DNA of 35,259 bases from Thermopetrobacter sp964430935 (GTDB lineage: Bacteria; Pseudomonadota; Alphaproteobacteria; Rhizobiales; Aestuariivirgaceae): the NCBI GenBank assembly GCA_964430935.1, contig CAYSHK010000071.1:1-35259 (forward strand). Direction: 5' to 3'. Positions 15,639-24,443 of the stretch are shown here, piece by piece. The translations under genes were made by a program, and so were the position numbers. The notes under the pieces were generated by a model. That model saw only the letters and a list, made by a program, of their open reading frames with translations. It was not told where the DNA came from and did no database searches. The first letter of the stretch is position 1, and each line of letters begins with the position of its first letter.

Positions 15639-16453
15639 GGGGCCAGTTCGCCGGCCAGAAAGGCCTGCGCCTCCGGCGTCTTGGGGGCGGCGAAGAAGGC
15701 CTCCGCCGTCGACGCCTCCAGGATCCGTCCGTGATGGATGAACAGCACGTCGTCGGCCAGCCGCTTCGCCTGCGCCATGTCGTGGGTGGAGAAGAAGATC
15801 GTCGTGGTCGCCTCGTGAAGCGAATTGACGATCCGCTCCACGTCCAGGGTCGCCGCCGGATCGAGCGCCGCCGTCGGCTCGTCGAGGAAGAGGATGGAAG
15901 GCTTCAGCAGCCAGGCGCGGGCCAGCGCCAGCTTCTGCTGCTCGCCGCCGGAAAGGCTGCGCGCCGGTCTGTCGGCGAGATGTTCCAGCCGGCAGCGCAC
16001 CAGCACGCGATCCACCCGCGCCCGCATGTCCGACCCGCGGATGCCCCGGCTCCTGAGCACGTAGGCCAGATTCTCCCGCACCGTCCGTCTGAGCAGCACG
16101 GGCTTCTGGAACACCATCGCCTGCGCCAGCGCCACCGCCTTCGGATCGTCCCCCTTCGGCCCCTCCCAGCGGATGCGCCCGGCCGTGGGCCGGATGAGGC
16201 CGTGGCAGAGCCGCAGCGTGAGGCTCTTGCCCGCGCCGTTGAAGCCGAGAATGGCCGTGCGGCGGCGCGGCATGATGCGGAAGTTGAGATCGTGGATCAG
16301 CGGTCTGCCGTTGGCGGCGTAGCAGACGCCCTCCACCGAAAGCGGCAGAATGACGTTGCGGTCCGGCTTGTCCCGGCGGATGCCGCTCCCCTCCTCCGGC
16401 CCCCGCGCCTCCCGCGCGGTAGCGACCTGCCGGGGAAACCTGATGATGGCCAT
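15635..16453 (-). CDS. ABC transporter ATP-binding protein, tungstate/molybdate (TupC-like)
   Basis: A 272-residue ABC ATPase with Walker A GFNGAGKS (70-77), Q-loop in MVFQKPVL, signature LSGGEQQ (167-173), Walker B LFLDEP (188-193) and the switch His in STHD. The short form, with GFNGAGKSLTLRLCHGL, resembles the TupC subunit of tungstate importers. The coupled fdhD and mobA genes support a tungstate or molybdate substrate. A poorly conserved, basic 35-residue N-terminal extension precedes the ABC core. No permease or binding protein gene lies next to it, so its partners must be encoded elsewhere or have been lost. AGGGA about 8 bp before ATG 16453 supports this start. Confidence 0.82.
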   Translation of the reverse strand: MAIIRFPRQVATAREARGPEEGSGIRRDKPDRNVILPLSVEGVCYAANGRPLIHDLNFRIMPRRRTAILGFNGAGKSLTLRLCHGLIRPTAGRIRWEGPKGDDPKAVALAQAMVFQKPVLLRRTVRENLAYVLRSRGIRGSDMRARVDRVLVRCRLEHLADRPARSLSGGEQQKLALARAWLLKPSILFLDEPTAALDPAATLDVERIVNSLHEATTTIFFSTHDMAQAKRLADDVLFIHHGRILEASTAEAFFAAPKTPEAQAFLAGELAP

Positions 16454-16560
16454 GGCTCGTTCCCTGCTCGTGGTCGGGCAGGATGTCACACCCCGCCGCA
16501 CGGCGCAAGCCGTCCGCATCCGGATCATGGAGCTCCGTAAAAGAGGGCCGCCGCCGTGGC

Positions 16561-17247
16561 TCATTCCCTCTCCAGCGCGTAGCCCTCCCCGCGGACGGTC
16601 CGGATGGGATTGTCCTCTCCTCCGGCCGTGAGCGCCTTCCGCACCCGGCCGACGCAGACGTCCACGGCCCGCTCGTCCACGTAGGCGTCGCGTCCCCAGA
16701 CGCCGTCGAGCAATCTCGAGCGGGAGAGGACGCGCCCCGGATTCTCCATGAAGAATTCCAGCAGTCGCAGTTCCGTCGGTCCGAGCCGCAGCTCGCGTCC
16801 GCCCCGCCAGGCCCGCCGGGCGGCGCGGTCGAACACGATGTCGCCGATCTCCAGGCGGTCGGCCGTCTTCTCCGGCTTGGCACGCCGCAGGATGGCCCGC
16901 ACCCGCGCCATCAGCTCCGGCACGGAGAACGGCTTCACGACGTAGTCGTCCGCGCCCGTCGTCAGGCCGCGCACGCGGTCCGCCTCCTCGCCCCGCGCCG
17001 TCAGCATGATCACCGGAACGGAGCGCAGCCGCGGATCGGCGCGCATGCGCCGGCACAGCTCGATCCCCGAGACATGCGGCATCATCCAGTCGAGAATGGC
17101 GAGATCTATGTCGTTCTCCACGAGCGCCAGTTCCGCCTCCTCGCCGTCGCGCGCGAGAACCGTCTCGTACCCCTCCGCCCGCAGGTTGTAGTCGAGCATG
17201 ATGGCGAGAGGCTCTTCGTCCTCGGCGACGAGAATGCGGATGGCCAC
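16561..17247 (-). CDS. phoB: phosphate regulon response regulator, OmpR/PhoB family
   Basis: A 228-residue regulator. The receiver domain has acidic pocket Asp10/Glu11, phosphoacceptor Asp53 (ILDWMMP) and Lys105 (VVKPFS). The winged-helix DNA-binding domain at 130-228 contains LGPTELRLLEFF and ends with RTVRGEGYAL. PhoB binds Pho boxes such as the one at 23037-23054. The start is GTG at 17247, five bases after the phoU stop, with GGAGG overlapping the end of phoU, so translation is coupled. It is the last gene of the pst-phoU-phoB series, separated from its kinase gene phoR by the transporter genes. Confidence 0.93.
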   Translation of the reverse strand: MAIRILVAEDEEPLAIMLDYNLRAEGYETVLARDGEEAELALVENDIDLAILDWMMPHVSGIELCRRMRADPRLRSVPVIMLTARGEEADRVRGLTTGADDYVVKPFSVPELMARVRAILRRAKPEKTADRLEIGDIVFDRAARRAWRGGRELRLGPTELRLLEFFMENPGRVLSRSRLLDGVWGRDAYVDERAVDVCVGRVRKALTAGGEDNPIRTVRGEGYALERE

Positions 17248-17252
17248 GGCGC

Positions 17253-18086
17253 TCAGCCTCCGTCGCCGTCCCGTCCGCCGCCCTCCTCTCCGGAGGCCGC
17301 TCCACCCTTCCCGGCGTCTCCGCCATCTCCCGTGGGCGCGTCGCCGTCGTCCGCCTCCCCTTCCGGTCCGGCCTTCGCCGGTTCGGGGATGATGCCGGTG
17401 GTGGTGTCGCTCTTCGGGCGCGAGATGTCCAGCCGCTCGCCCGTGACCAGGTAGTGGATGTTTTCGGCGATGTTGGTGACATGATCGCCGATGCGCTCCA
17501 GGTTCCGCGCACCGAACAGCAGATGCGTGCACATGCCGATGGTGCGCGGATCCTCCATCATGTAGGTGAGCAGCTCCCGGAACAGGGCGCTGTAGCTCTC
17601 GTCCACCTCCTCGTCGGCCTCGCGCACCTTCAGGGCCAGCTCCGCGTCGCGTCGGGCGTAGGCGTCGAGCACGTCGTGCAGCTGCGCGATGACCAGCTTG
17701 CCCATGCGCTTCAGCCCCTTCTTGAGGGGCTTCGGCGGCTTGCTGGCCGCCAGCGTGATGACGCGCCGGGAGATGTTCTTCGAGAGATCGCCGATGCGCT
17801 CCAGCTCGTTGGCGGTCTTCAGCGCGCCGATGACCTGCCTCAGGTCCGCGGCCATGGGCTGGCGCCGGATGATGATGCTGACCGCGCCGTCCTCCACCTG
17901 CTGCTCCAGCCGGTCGATCTCCCTGTCGCGCAGGATGACCCGTTCCGCCATGTCGGGATCGCGCTTCCGCAGGGCGCGCAGCGCGCCCTCCAGCTCCTCC
18001 TCGGCCAGCGCGCCCATGCGGGCGATCTTCGCGTCCAGTTCCGCCAGATCCTTGTCGAAGGCCTTGACGATGTGCGTGTGGCTCAT
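17253..18086 (-). CDS. phoU: phosphate transport system regulator PhoU, with acidic C-terminal tail
   Basis: A 277-residue protein with two three-helix PhoU repeats, each with the E/DXXXD-type metal-binding pattern (for example ERIGDLSKNI and ERIGDHVTNI). PhoU links the Pst transporter to PhoR and represses the regulon when phosphate is plentiful. The last 50 or so residues are a low-complexity Gly/Asp/Glu tail (EGEADDGDAPTGDGG and similar), beyond the usual length of about 235. The tail is probably disordered. Gene order pstB-phoU-phoB, with 34 bp to pstB, is conserved. Confidence 0.94.
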   Translation of the reverse strand: MSHTHIVKAFDKDLAELDAKIARMGALAEEELEGALRALRKRDPDMAERVILRDREIDRLEQQVEDGAVSIIIRRQPMAADLRQVIGALKTANELERIGDLSKNISRRVITLAASKPPKPLKKGLKRMGKLVIAQLHDVLDAYARRDAELALKVREADEEVDESYSALFRELLTYMMEDPRTIGMCTHLLFGARNLERIGDHVTNIAENIHYLVTGERLDISRPKSDTTTGIIPEPAKAGPEGEADDGDAPTGDGGDAGKGGAASGEEGGGRDGDGG

Positions 18087-18120
18087 GGTTCGCTCCTGTT
18101 GGTGCGGTGCGCGGGCGGCA

Positions 18121-19074
18121 TCAGCCGAAGCGGCCGGTGATGTAGTCCTGCGTGCGCTTCTCGCGCGGATTGGTGAAGACCTGCTCCGTCGGTCCCTCCT
18201 CCACCAGCCGGCCGAGATGGAAGAAGGCCGTGCGGTCGGAGACGCGCGCCGCCTGCTGCATGGAATGGGTCACGATGACGATGCAGTAGTTCTGCTTGAG
18301 TTCGTCGATGAGCTCCTCGATGCGCGCCGTGGCGATGGGATCGAGCGCCGATGCCGGCTCGTCCATCAGGATGACCTCCGGGCGCGTGGCGATGGCCCGC
18401 GCGATGCACAGCCGCTGCTGCTGGCCGCCGGACAGGCCGGTGCCGGGCGCGTGCAGCCGGTCCTTCACCTCGTCCCACAGCGCCGCCTTGCGCAGCGAGG
18501 TCTCGACGATCTCGTCCAGCTCGGTGCGGTCCTTCGCCAGGCCGTGGATGCGCGGTCCGTAGGCCACGTTCTCGTAGATCGACTTCGGGAAGGGATTGGG
18601 CTTCTGGAACACCATGCCCACCCTCGCCCGCAGCAGCACCGGATCGATCTCGCCGGAATAGATGTCCACGCCCTCCAGACGGATGTCCCCTTCCACGCGG
18701 CAGATCTCGATGATGTCGTTCATCCGGTTCAGGCAGCGCAGAAATGTGGACTTTCCGCAGCCCGAAGGGCCGATCAGCGCCATCACCGCCCGGTCCGGGA
18801 TGTCCAGCGAGACGTCGAAGATCGCCTGTTTTTCGCCGTAGAAGACGTTCACGTGGCGCGTGACGATCTTGCAGTCCTGTTTGCAGGCCGGTTCCGCCAA
18901 GGCGGGTTCCCCCTCCATCTGCCCCTCCGCCAGCGTCTCCGGTTCCGGCACGCCCGGCGCCAGCTCGCTCGCGGCATCCGCGACGCCCTCCCCGGCCAGC
19001 ACCTCGCGCATGGCCTCCTCGGCTTCCGCCGCCTCGAGGGGTTTCATGCCCGTCGCATTCTGTTCGCTACCCAT
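18121..19074 (-). CDS. pstB: phosphate ABC transporter ATP-binding protein
   Basis: A 317-residue ATPase driving phosphate import. Walker A is GPSGCGKST (102-110), signature LSGGQQQRL, Walker B VILMDEP, and the phosphate-type motif FQKPNPFPKSIYENV is present. Standard PstB has about 255-260 residues; this one carries about 65 extra N-terminal residues that are acidic and Ala/Glu rich, with no known domain. The extension starts at an ATG only 4 bp after pstA. An internal start near the conserved region, at CKIVTRHVNVFYG, cannot be excluded, but I see no Met there. Confidence 0.94.
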   Translation of the reverse strand: MGSEQNATGMKPLEAAEAEEAMREVLAGEGVADAASELAPGVPEPETLAEGQMEGEPALAEPACKQDCKIVTRHVNVFYGEKQAIFDVSLDIPDRAVMALIGPSGCGKSTFLRCLNRMNDIIEICRVEGDIRLEGVDIYSGEIDPVLLRARVGMVFQKPNPFPKSIYENVAYGPRIHGLAKDRTELDEIVETSLRKAALWDEVKDRLHAPGTGLSGGQQQRLCIARAIATRPEVILMDEPASALDPIATARIEELIDELKQNYCIVIVTHSMQQAARVSDRTAFFHLGRLVEEGPTEQVFTNPREKRTQDYITGRFG

Positions 19075-19078
19075 GATC

Positions 19079-20383
19079 TCAGACCTTCTTGGAATACTTT
19101 TGACGCAGCCAGATGGCCGCCGCGTTCATGACCAGCAGGAAGCCCAGCAGAACGAGGATCGCGGCGGATGTCCGCGACACGAAGCCGCGCTCCGGCGAAT
19201 CCGCCCAGGAATAGATCTGCGTGGGCAGGGCCGTGGCCGGCTCCAGGATGCCCATGTTGGAGATGTCGGGAATGAAGGCGTTCATGCCGATCAGCAGCAG
19301 CGGGGCCGTCTCGCCCAGCGCGCGCGCCATGCCGATGATGGCTCCGGTGAGGATGCCCGGCATGGCCACCGGCAGCACGTGGTGCAGCACCATCTGGTGG
19401 TGCGATGCGCCGATGCCCAGCGCCGCCTCGCGGATCGACGGCGGCACCGCCTTCAGGGCGGAACGGGTGGCGATGATGATCGTCGGCAGGGTCATCAGCG
19501 ACAGCACGAGCCCGCCCACCAGCGGCGCGGAGCGCGGCATGCCGAACCAGCCCAGGAACAGCGCCAGGCCCAGCAGGCCGAACACCACCGAGGGCACCGC
19601 CGCCAGATTGTTGATGTTCACCTCGATGAAGTCGGTGAAACGGTTCTTCGGCGCGAACTCCTCCAGATAGATCGCCGCCGCGATGCCGGCCGGAAAGGAG
19701 ATCAGGAAACACACCAGCAGCGTCAGGAAGGAGCCGACGATGGCCCCGGCCAGCCCCGCCTGTTCCGGCAGCCGGGAATCGGCATTTAGGAACAGGCCCC
19801 AGTTGAACGGGGCCGAAACGAGTCCCTTGTCCACGAGCTTCCGGAACGCGGCGACCACGGCGGGCGAACCCAGGCGCGGGTTGAAGAAGCGCTTCTCGCC
19901 CTCGCCGATGTATTCCGGGATGACACCCTTGTAGAACTGGTCGAACGGATCCGCCGCCAGCACCGCGTAGGTCACGGTCCGGCCCACGAGATCCGGATGC
20001 TTCATCACGTGGTCGCGCAGCTCGTACGCGGCGCCGCGCGAAACGATCTTCAGCACCTTGCGCCGCTCCTTGCGCGACTTGATGGGACCGACCTCCTTCA
20101 GCAGCGCCGTGCCGATGATCTTGCGCCACCTGCCCTTGCGCATGTCGTCGGGATTGACCAGCTTCGGATCGAGATCGAAGCGCAACGTGATGCGCGTCTG
20201 CGTGAAGGCCGGATAGCCCGTGGCCACCAGCGAGACGACCAGCAGCGCCAGAGCGCCCGCCGCCAGTCCGATGGCCACCAGCCCGATCCATTTCATGCGC
20301 CGGTTGGCCGCGTGCCTCCGCCGCAGGCGGGCCAGCTGCCGCGGGCTGTTCCAGTCGTGATGTCTGTCCTCGCGCTCAGTCAT
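19079..20383 (-). CDS. pstA: phosphate ABC transporter permease PstA (long alphaproteobacterial form)
   Basis: A 434-residue inner membrane permease. The N-terminal third has one hydrophobic helix (about 35-57) followed by a large soluble region, the extension seen in alphaproteobacterial PstA. The C-terminal 210 residues hold the transmembrane core with the ABC permease EAA-type loop (REAALGIGASHHQMVLHHVLP). The start at ATG 20383 overlaps the end of pstC by 8 bp (ATGACTGA). A GTG nine bases further upstream is in frame but has no ribosome site. Confidence 0.93.
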   Translation of the reverse strand: MTEREDRHHDWNSPRQLARLRRRHAANRRMKWIGLVAIGLAAGALALLVVSLVATGYPAFTQTRITLRFDLDPKLVNPDDMRKGRWRKIIGTALLKEVGPIKSRKERRKVLKIVSRGAAYELRDHVMKHPDLVGRTVTYAVLAADPFDQFYKGVIPEYIGEGEKRFFNPRLGSPAVVAAFRKLVDKGLVSAPFNWGLFLNADSRLPEQAGLAGAIVGSFLTLLVCFLISFPAGIAAAIYLEEFAPKNRFTDFIEVNINNLAAVPSVVFGLLGLALFLGWFGMPRSAPLVGGLVLSLMTLPTIIIATRSALKAVPPSIREAALGIGASHHQMVLHHVLPVAMPGILTGAIIGMARALGETAPLLLIGMNAFIPDISNMGILEPATALPTQIYSWADSPERGFVSRTSAAILVLLGFLLVMNAAAIWLRQKYSKKV

Positions 20384-21773
20384 ACTGTTCACGGTATTTC
20401 TTGACGATGTGCATGGAGAGGACGTTCAGCCCCAGCGTGACCAGGAACAGCGCCAGGCCCAGCGCGAAGGCGGCGAGCGTCTTGGGATTGTCGAAGGCGG
20501 TGTCGCCGGTGAGCAGGCTGACGATCTGCACCGTCACCGTGGTCACCGCCTCGAAGGGATTGAGGGTGAGCGTGGCGATGATGCCCGCCGCCATGACGAC
20601 GATCATGGTCTCGCCGATGGCCCGGCTCGCCGCCAGCAGGACGCCGGCCATGATGCCCGGCAGCGCCGCCGGCACCAGCACCCGCCGGATGGTCTCCGCC
20701 TTCGTCGCCCCCAGCCCGATGGATCCCTCGCGCAGGGCCATGGGCACGGCGGCCAGCGCATCGTCGGACAGCGAGGAGATGAAGGGGATGAGCATGATGC
20801 CCATGACGCTGCCTGCCGCGAGGGCGCTGTTCGGCGCCACGGGCAGGCCCAGGGCCTCGCCGAAGCTCTTCAGGGCGGGCGCCACCGTCAGCACGGCGAA
20901 GAAACCGTAGACCACGGTCGGAATGCCGGCCAGGAACTCCAGGAGCGGCTTCACGAAGGCGCGGAAGCGCGAACTGGAATACTCCACCAGGTAGATGGCG
21001 GAGAGCAGCCCCACCGGCACCGAGATGGCCAGCGCGATACCCGAGATCAGCAGCGTGCCCGTGAACACCGGGATCATGCCGAACGCGCCGGAGCCCGCCA
21101 CCTGGTCGGCGCGCATGGCGATCTGCGGCTCCCAGCGCAGTCCGAACAGGAATTCCGTCACCGGCACCATGGAGAAGAAGCGCAACGCCTCGAACAGCAG
21201 GGAGACGATGATGCCGACGGTGGTGAACACGGCGACGCCGGCACAGGCCAGCATGATGCCGTCCATGACGCGCTCCACCGCCTGCCGCGCCCGGAAGAAG
21301 CGCGAAACGCGCCGCCGCGCCAGCGCCATGCCGGCAAGGGCCAGGGACAGCGCGGCGGCGAACATCGCCCACCCCGCCGTCGTGCGCCAGCGGTTCAGCC
21401 GCTCCGCGGCCTCCAGCACGTGGGCCGCCGGCTCTCCGGGCAGCCGGTTGCCCTGCGCCAGCGTCCTGATCTCGTTGAGCAGAACCTGCTTCTGATCGTC
21501 GGAGAGCTTCGCCAGCTCATCCGCCGGCAGGCTGTGCAGCAGCAGCCAGTCGAGCACGGCGCCCTGCATCGCGAGCCAGAAAACGACCAGCAGAAGCGAG
21601 GGAATGCCGACCCACGCGGCGATGAAAAGGCCATGGTACACGGGACGGGAATGCAGCCGTTCGGTCCGTGTGCCCTTCTCCTGCGCAAGCTCCATGCGCC
21701 GCATCGGGCCGTAGCCCAGCCAGAAACCGGCTGCGGCGACCAGCGCGATGGCCAGGACGGTTATGGTCAGCAT
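20376..21773 (-). CDS. pstC: phosphate ABC transporter permease PstC (long alphaproteobacterial form)
   Basis: A 465-residue inner membrane permease pairing with PstA. An extended N-terminal part with transmembrane helices and a soluble insert (residues 1-170) precedes the conserved core, which includes PLLEFLAGIPTVVYGFF and the EAA-type loop REGSIGLGATKAETIRRVLVP. This length is usual for Alphaproteobacteria and longer than the E. coli protein. AAGGGG six bases before ATG 21773 supports the start; the frame is open upstream but without a ribosome site. A stem-loop at 21798-21827 separates it from pstS. Confidence 0.93.
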   Translation of the reverse strand: MLTITVLAIALVAAAGFWLGYGPMRRMELAQEKGTRTERLHSRPVYHGLFIAAWVGIPSLLLVVFWLAMQGAVLDWLLLHSLPADELAKLSDDQKQVLLNEIRTLAQGNRLPGEPAAHVLEAAERLNRWRTTAGWAMFAAALSLALAGMALARRRVSRFFRARQAVERVMDGIMLACAGVAVFTTVGIIVSLLFEALRFFSMVPVTEFLFGLRWEPQIAMRADQVAGSGAFGMIPVFTGTLLISGIALAISVPVGLLSAIYLVEYSSSRFRAFVKPLLEFLAGIPTVVYGFFAVLTVAPALKSFGEALGLPVAPNSALAAGSVMGIMLIPFISSLSDDALAAVPMALREGSIGLGATKAETIRRVLVPAALPGIMAGVLLAASRAIGETMIVVMAAGIIATLTLNPFEAVTTVTVQIVSLLTGDTAFDNPKTLAAFALGLALFLVTLGLNVLSMHIVKKYREQYD

Positions 21774-21797
21774 GGGCCCCTTCCCGCTTCGTGGAAC

Positions 21798-21827
21798 GCA
21801 TCCGGACCCCGAGAAAGCCCCGGATGC
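21798..21827 (-). other. intercistronic stem-loop between pstS and pstC
   Basis: GCATCCGG and CCGGATGC form a perfect 8-bp stem with a 14-nt loop, 60 bp after the pstS stop and 25 bp before the pstC start. Its position suits an mRNA-stabilising or partly terminating hairpin, giving much more binding protein than permease. No T-run is present. Confidence 0.45.
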
Positions 21828-21887
21828 CCCGTACTTGTCAACATTCCCGCCGCCACGATCCACACGTGCGGCGAACGGTCCCGGACG

Positions 21888-22958
21888 CTACTTGGAGAAG
21901 CGTGTCATGGGCACCGCGTTGACGGCGTCCTCCCGCACCTTCTCCCGCTTGTCGTCGGGCAGCGGCACCAGGCCGCGCTCCACGAGATAGCCGTCCGGGC
22001 CGAAGGCGTCCTCCGAGACGAATTCCGCGATGTATTCGTTCATGCCCGGAATGAATCTGCGATGGGCGTTCTTGGTGTAGAAGAACAGCGGCCGCGAGAT
22101 GTGGTAGGAGCCGTCGGCGATCGTCTCCTCCGAGGGCAGCACGCCGTCCACCTTCACGGCCTTCAGCTTGTCCTCGTTCTCGTAGAGGAAGGAATAGCCG
22201 AAGATGCCGAGCGCCTTCTCGTCGGCCACCAGCTTCTGGACGATCAGGTTGTCGTTCTCGCCGGCCTCGATGAACGGACCGTCGGTACGCATGGCCGAGC
22301 AGTTGGCCTTGTAGAACTTCTCGAAGGCCTTGCCGCCGCCGAGCTCCGCCTTCTTCTTCTTCCAGAAGGGCAGCGCGCCGCTCTTGCAGGTGTCGTGGAA
22401 CACCAGCTCCACGAAGGCGTCGCGCGTTCCCGAGGTGGGCGGCGGGCCGTAGACGATGATCGGAATGGCCGGCAGCTTCGGGTTGACGTCCTTCCAGGTC
22501 CTGTACGGATTGTCCACCAGCTTGCCGTCGACCGGCACCCGCTTCGCCAGCGCCCTGTAGAGATCCACCTTGGCGACGTCCATCTCCGGCGCCTGGCGCG
22601 AATGGGCGATGGAAAGCCCGTCGTACCCGATCAGCACCTCGGTGATGTCCTTCACGCCGTTCTTCTGGCACAGGTCCCATTCGGAGCGCTTCATGGCGCG
22701 GGAGGCGTTGGTGATGTCCGGATGCTGCTCGCCGACGCCGGCGCAGAAGATCTTCATTCCGCCGCCGGAGCCGGTGGATTCCAGAACCGGCGCCTTCATG
22801 CCCGTCTTCTGGGCGAACTCCTCGGCCACGGCCTGGGCGTAGGGATAGACCGTGGACGATCCGACGATCTTCAGGTGGTCGCGTGCCAGCGCATCCGTCG
22901 CGGCAAGTCCGGCTCCCATGGCGGCCGCGACGACGGCGGCGGCGATTCCGCGTTTCAT
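21888..22958 (-). CDS. pstS: periplasmic phosphate-binding protein
   Basis: A 356-residue substrate-binding protein with a cleavable signal peptide (MKRG, then an Ala-rich core ending ATDALA at about residue 25). Phosphate-binding motifs are VGSSTVYPY (32-40) and STGSGGG, plus TSGTRDAF further on. It has the length of the larger PstS subfamily. GAGGGA about 9 bp before ATG 22958 fixes the start. It is the first gene after the Pho box at 23037-23054 and heads the pst transporter operon. It is separated from pstC by 114 bp with a stem-loop, consistent with its expected higher expression. Confidence 0.95.
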   Translation of the reverse strand: MKRGIAAAVVAAAMGAGLAATDALARDHLKIVGSSTVYPYAQAVAEEFAQKTGMKAPVLESTGSGGGMKIFCAGVGEQHPDITNASRAMKRSEWDLCQKNGVKDITEVLIGYDGLSIAHSRQAPEMDVAKVDLYRALAKRVPVDGKLVDNPYRTWKDVNPKLPAIPIIVYGPPPTSGTRDAFVELVFHDTCKSGALPFWKKKKAELGGGKAFEKFYKANCSAMRTDGPFIEAGENDNLIVQKLVADEKALGIFGYSFLYENEDKLKAVKVDGVLPSEETIADGSYHISRPLFFYTKNAHRRFIPGMNEYIAEFVSEDAFGPDGYLVERGLVPLPDDKREKVREDAVNAVPMTRFSK

Positions 22959-23036
22959 GACGTTCGTCCCTCTTGCAGTTCGAATTCCACGGAAAGGATT
23001 CCTCCCCTTTCCCGTCCTCTCTTCTGCCACGTCAAT

Positions 23037-23054
23037 GTAACAGGCATGTAACAG
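23037..23054 (-). promoter_or_regulatory. Pho box upstream of pstS
   Basis: On the minus strand, CTGTTAC-ATGC-CTGTTAC gives two identical 7-mers with 11-bp periodicity, matching the PhoB box pattern CTGTCAT-N4-CTGTCAT. It lies about 80 bp upstream of the pstS ATG and starts 6 bp after the phoR stop, so pstS can be induced separately from phoR. Confidence 0.8.
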
Positions 23055-23059
23055 GACGG

Positions 23060-24106
23060 TCATTCGTCCGCGGCGGGGATTTCCACAGTGAATTTCGCCC
23101 CCTCCCCGGGCTTCGAGCGGATTTTCAGCGTACCGCGGTGGGCCTGCACGAGATGCTTCACGATGGCCAGCCCGAGTCCGGTTCCGCCCCGGTTGCGGGA
23201 GGCCTCCTTGTCCACGCGGTAGAAGCGCTCCGTCAGATGCGGAATGTGCTCCCCCGCGATGCCGGGACCGAAATCCCGCACGGAGAAGGCGATGCGCGGC
23301 CCGCGTTTCCGGTTCGCCGGCAGGGAACGGACGCGGATGCGGATCTCCCCGCCCTCGCCGCCGTACGTGATGGCGTTGGAGATGAGGTTCTGGGCCACCT
23401 GCTCCAGCTGGTCGGCGTTGCCGCGCGCCACCGCCCGCCCGGCGTCGCGGATCAGCTTCAGCGTCACGCCGTGCCGGCGCGCCTGCATGCGCATCGTCTC
23501 CACGACCCGTTCGGCCAGGGCGTTCATGTCCACCCGCCCCTCCGGCACGGCGTGGGCCTCCATCTCGATGCGCGACAGGGAGAGCAGGTCGTCGAGCAGC
23601 CGCTGCATTCTCCGCGCCTGCGCGCCCATGATCTCCAGGAAGCGCGTCCGCGCCTCCGGGTCGTCCTTCGCCGCGCCCTGCAGCGTCTCGATGAAGCCCA
23701 GCAGCGACGCCAGGGGCGTGCGCAGCTCGTGCGAGGCGGAGGCGATGAAGTTCATGCGCATGCGCGCCAGATTCTCCTCCTCCTCGCGGTCGCGCAGGTG
23801 GATGAAGACGAACCGCTCCCGCCCCGTCCCGTCGATGCCGATGATGTTGGCCCCGAGGTGCCGCTTCGAGGGTTTGCGCAGCACGAAGGCGACATCCGTG
23901 CTCCGCCCGCCCTCCAGCACCTGCTGAAGACTGTCCTGGAAGTCGCTGTTGCGGATCACGCCGGAGACGACACGCCCCTCCATCAGCGCCGGAAAGAGCG
24001 CCCGCGCGCGCGTGTTCGCCGCGATCAGAACGCCCTGCGCGTCGGTCAGCAGGGCCGCCCCGGCGAAACCGTTCACGAGCTGTCTCAGCGTCTCTTCGGC
24101 AGACAT
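23060..24106 (-). CDS. phoR: phosphate regulon sensor histidine kinase PhoR, no membrane segment
   Basis: A 348-residue kinase. A PAS-like domain spans about residues 8-105. The dimerisation domain has the phosphorylated His126 in SASHELRTP. The ATP-binding domain has N-box NLISNAITYG, DFGPGIA, the F-box TERFYR and GGTGLGLAIV. No transmembrane helix is present in this reading, unlike E. coli PhoR with its two; a PstSCAB-PhoU-linked PAS kinase could sense cytoplasmically. GAGGG before ATG 24106 supports the start. The open frame continues to 24286, but that part reads as low-quality sequence with no membrane helix either. It heads the series followed by pstSCAB-phoU-phoB. Confidence 0.9.
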   Translation of the reverse strand: MSAEETLRQLVNGFAGAALLTDAQGVLIAANTRARALFPALMEGRVVSGVIRNSDFQDSLQQVLEGGRSTDVAFVLRKPSKRHLGANIIGIDGTGRERFVFIHLRDREEEENLARMRMNFIASASHELRTPLASLLGFIETLQGAAKDDPEARTRFLEIMGAQARRMQRLLDDLLSLSRIEMEAHAVPEGRVDMNALAERVVETMRMQARRHGVTLKLIRDAGRAVARGNADQLEQVAQNLISNAITYGGEGGEIRIRVRSLPANRKRGPRIAFSVRDFGPGIAGEHIPHLTERFYRVDKEASRNRGGTGLGLAIVKHLVQAHRGTLKIRSKPGEGAKFTVEIPAADE

Positions 24107-24443
24107 GGCGCCCTCACCGTCGCTTCCCTTCCGCGGCCGGCCCGCGCGGACATGCGCCAGAATTCCGGACAACGCGGCCGATGGCAAGCGCCATCTCGCT
24201 CCCCCTTGCCGACCGCCAGCCGCAACGTCCGGTTGAAGAAAGAATTGCAATGAAATGCACTGGTGCGGAAAGTGCGCGCAAAGCATTGATATTGATGGAT
24301 GTTCCGAAAGGCGTCCGCGGCTTCCTGAATCTCCGTGGCAACATCTTGCGCCAATTTCTCAGGTACGCGTGCGGAACGGAGAAATCCGGCCGACCCCGGC
24401 CGTGCCGCGACATGCGCTCCGCCGGGGATCCGGGCGATCCGGA
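24107..24443. other. 337-bp intergenic region between phoR and the LuxR-type gene
   Basis: Both flanking genes are on the minus strand, so this holds the phoR promoter and the end of the LuxR-type transcript. An AT-richer patch at 24235-24310 is the likely promoter area, but no convincing -35/-10 pair, Pho box or terminator could be recognised. No gene is supported. Confidence 0.5.

Noticed and set aside
20384..20392. GTG start for pstA nine bases upstream of ATG
   Set aside because: No Shine-Dalgarno sequence precedes it. The ATG with an 8-bp overlap is the simpler choice.
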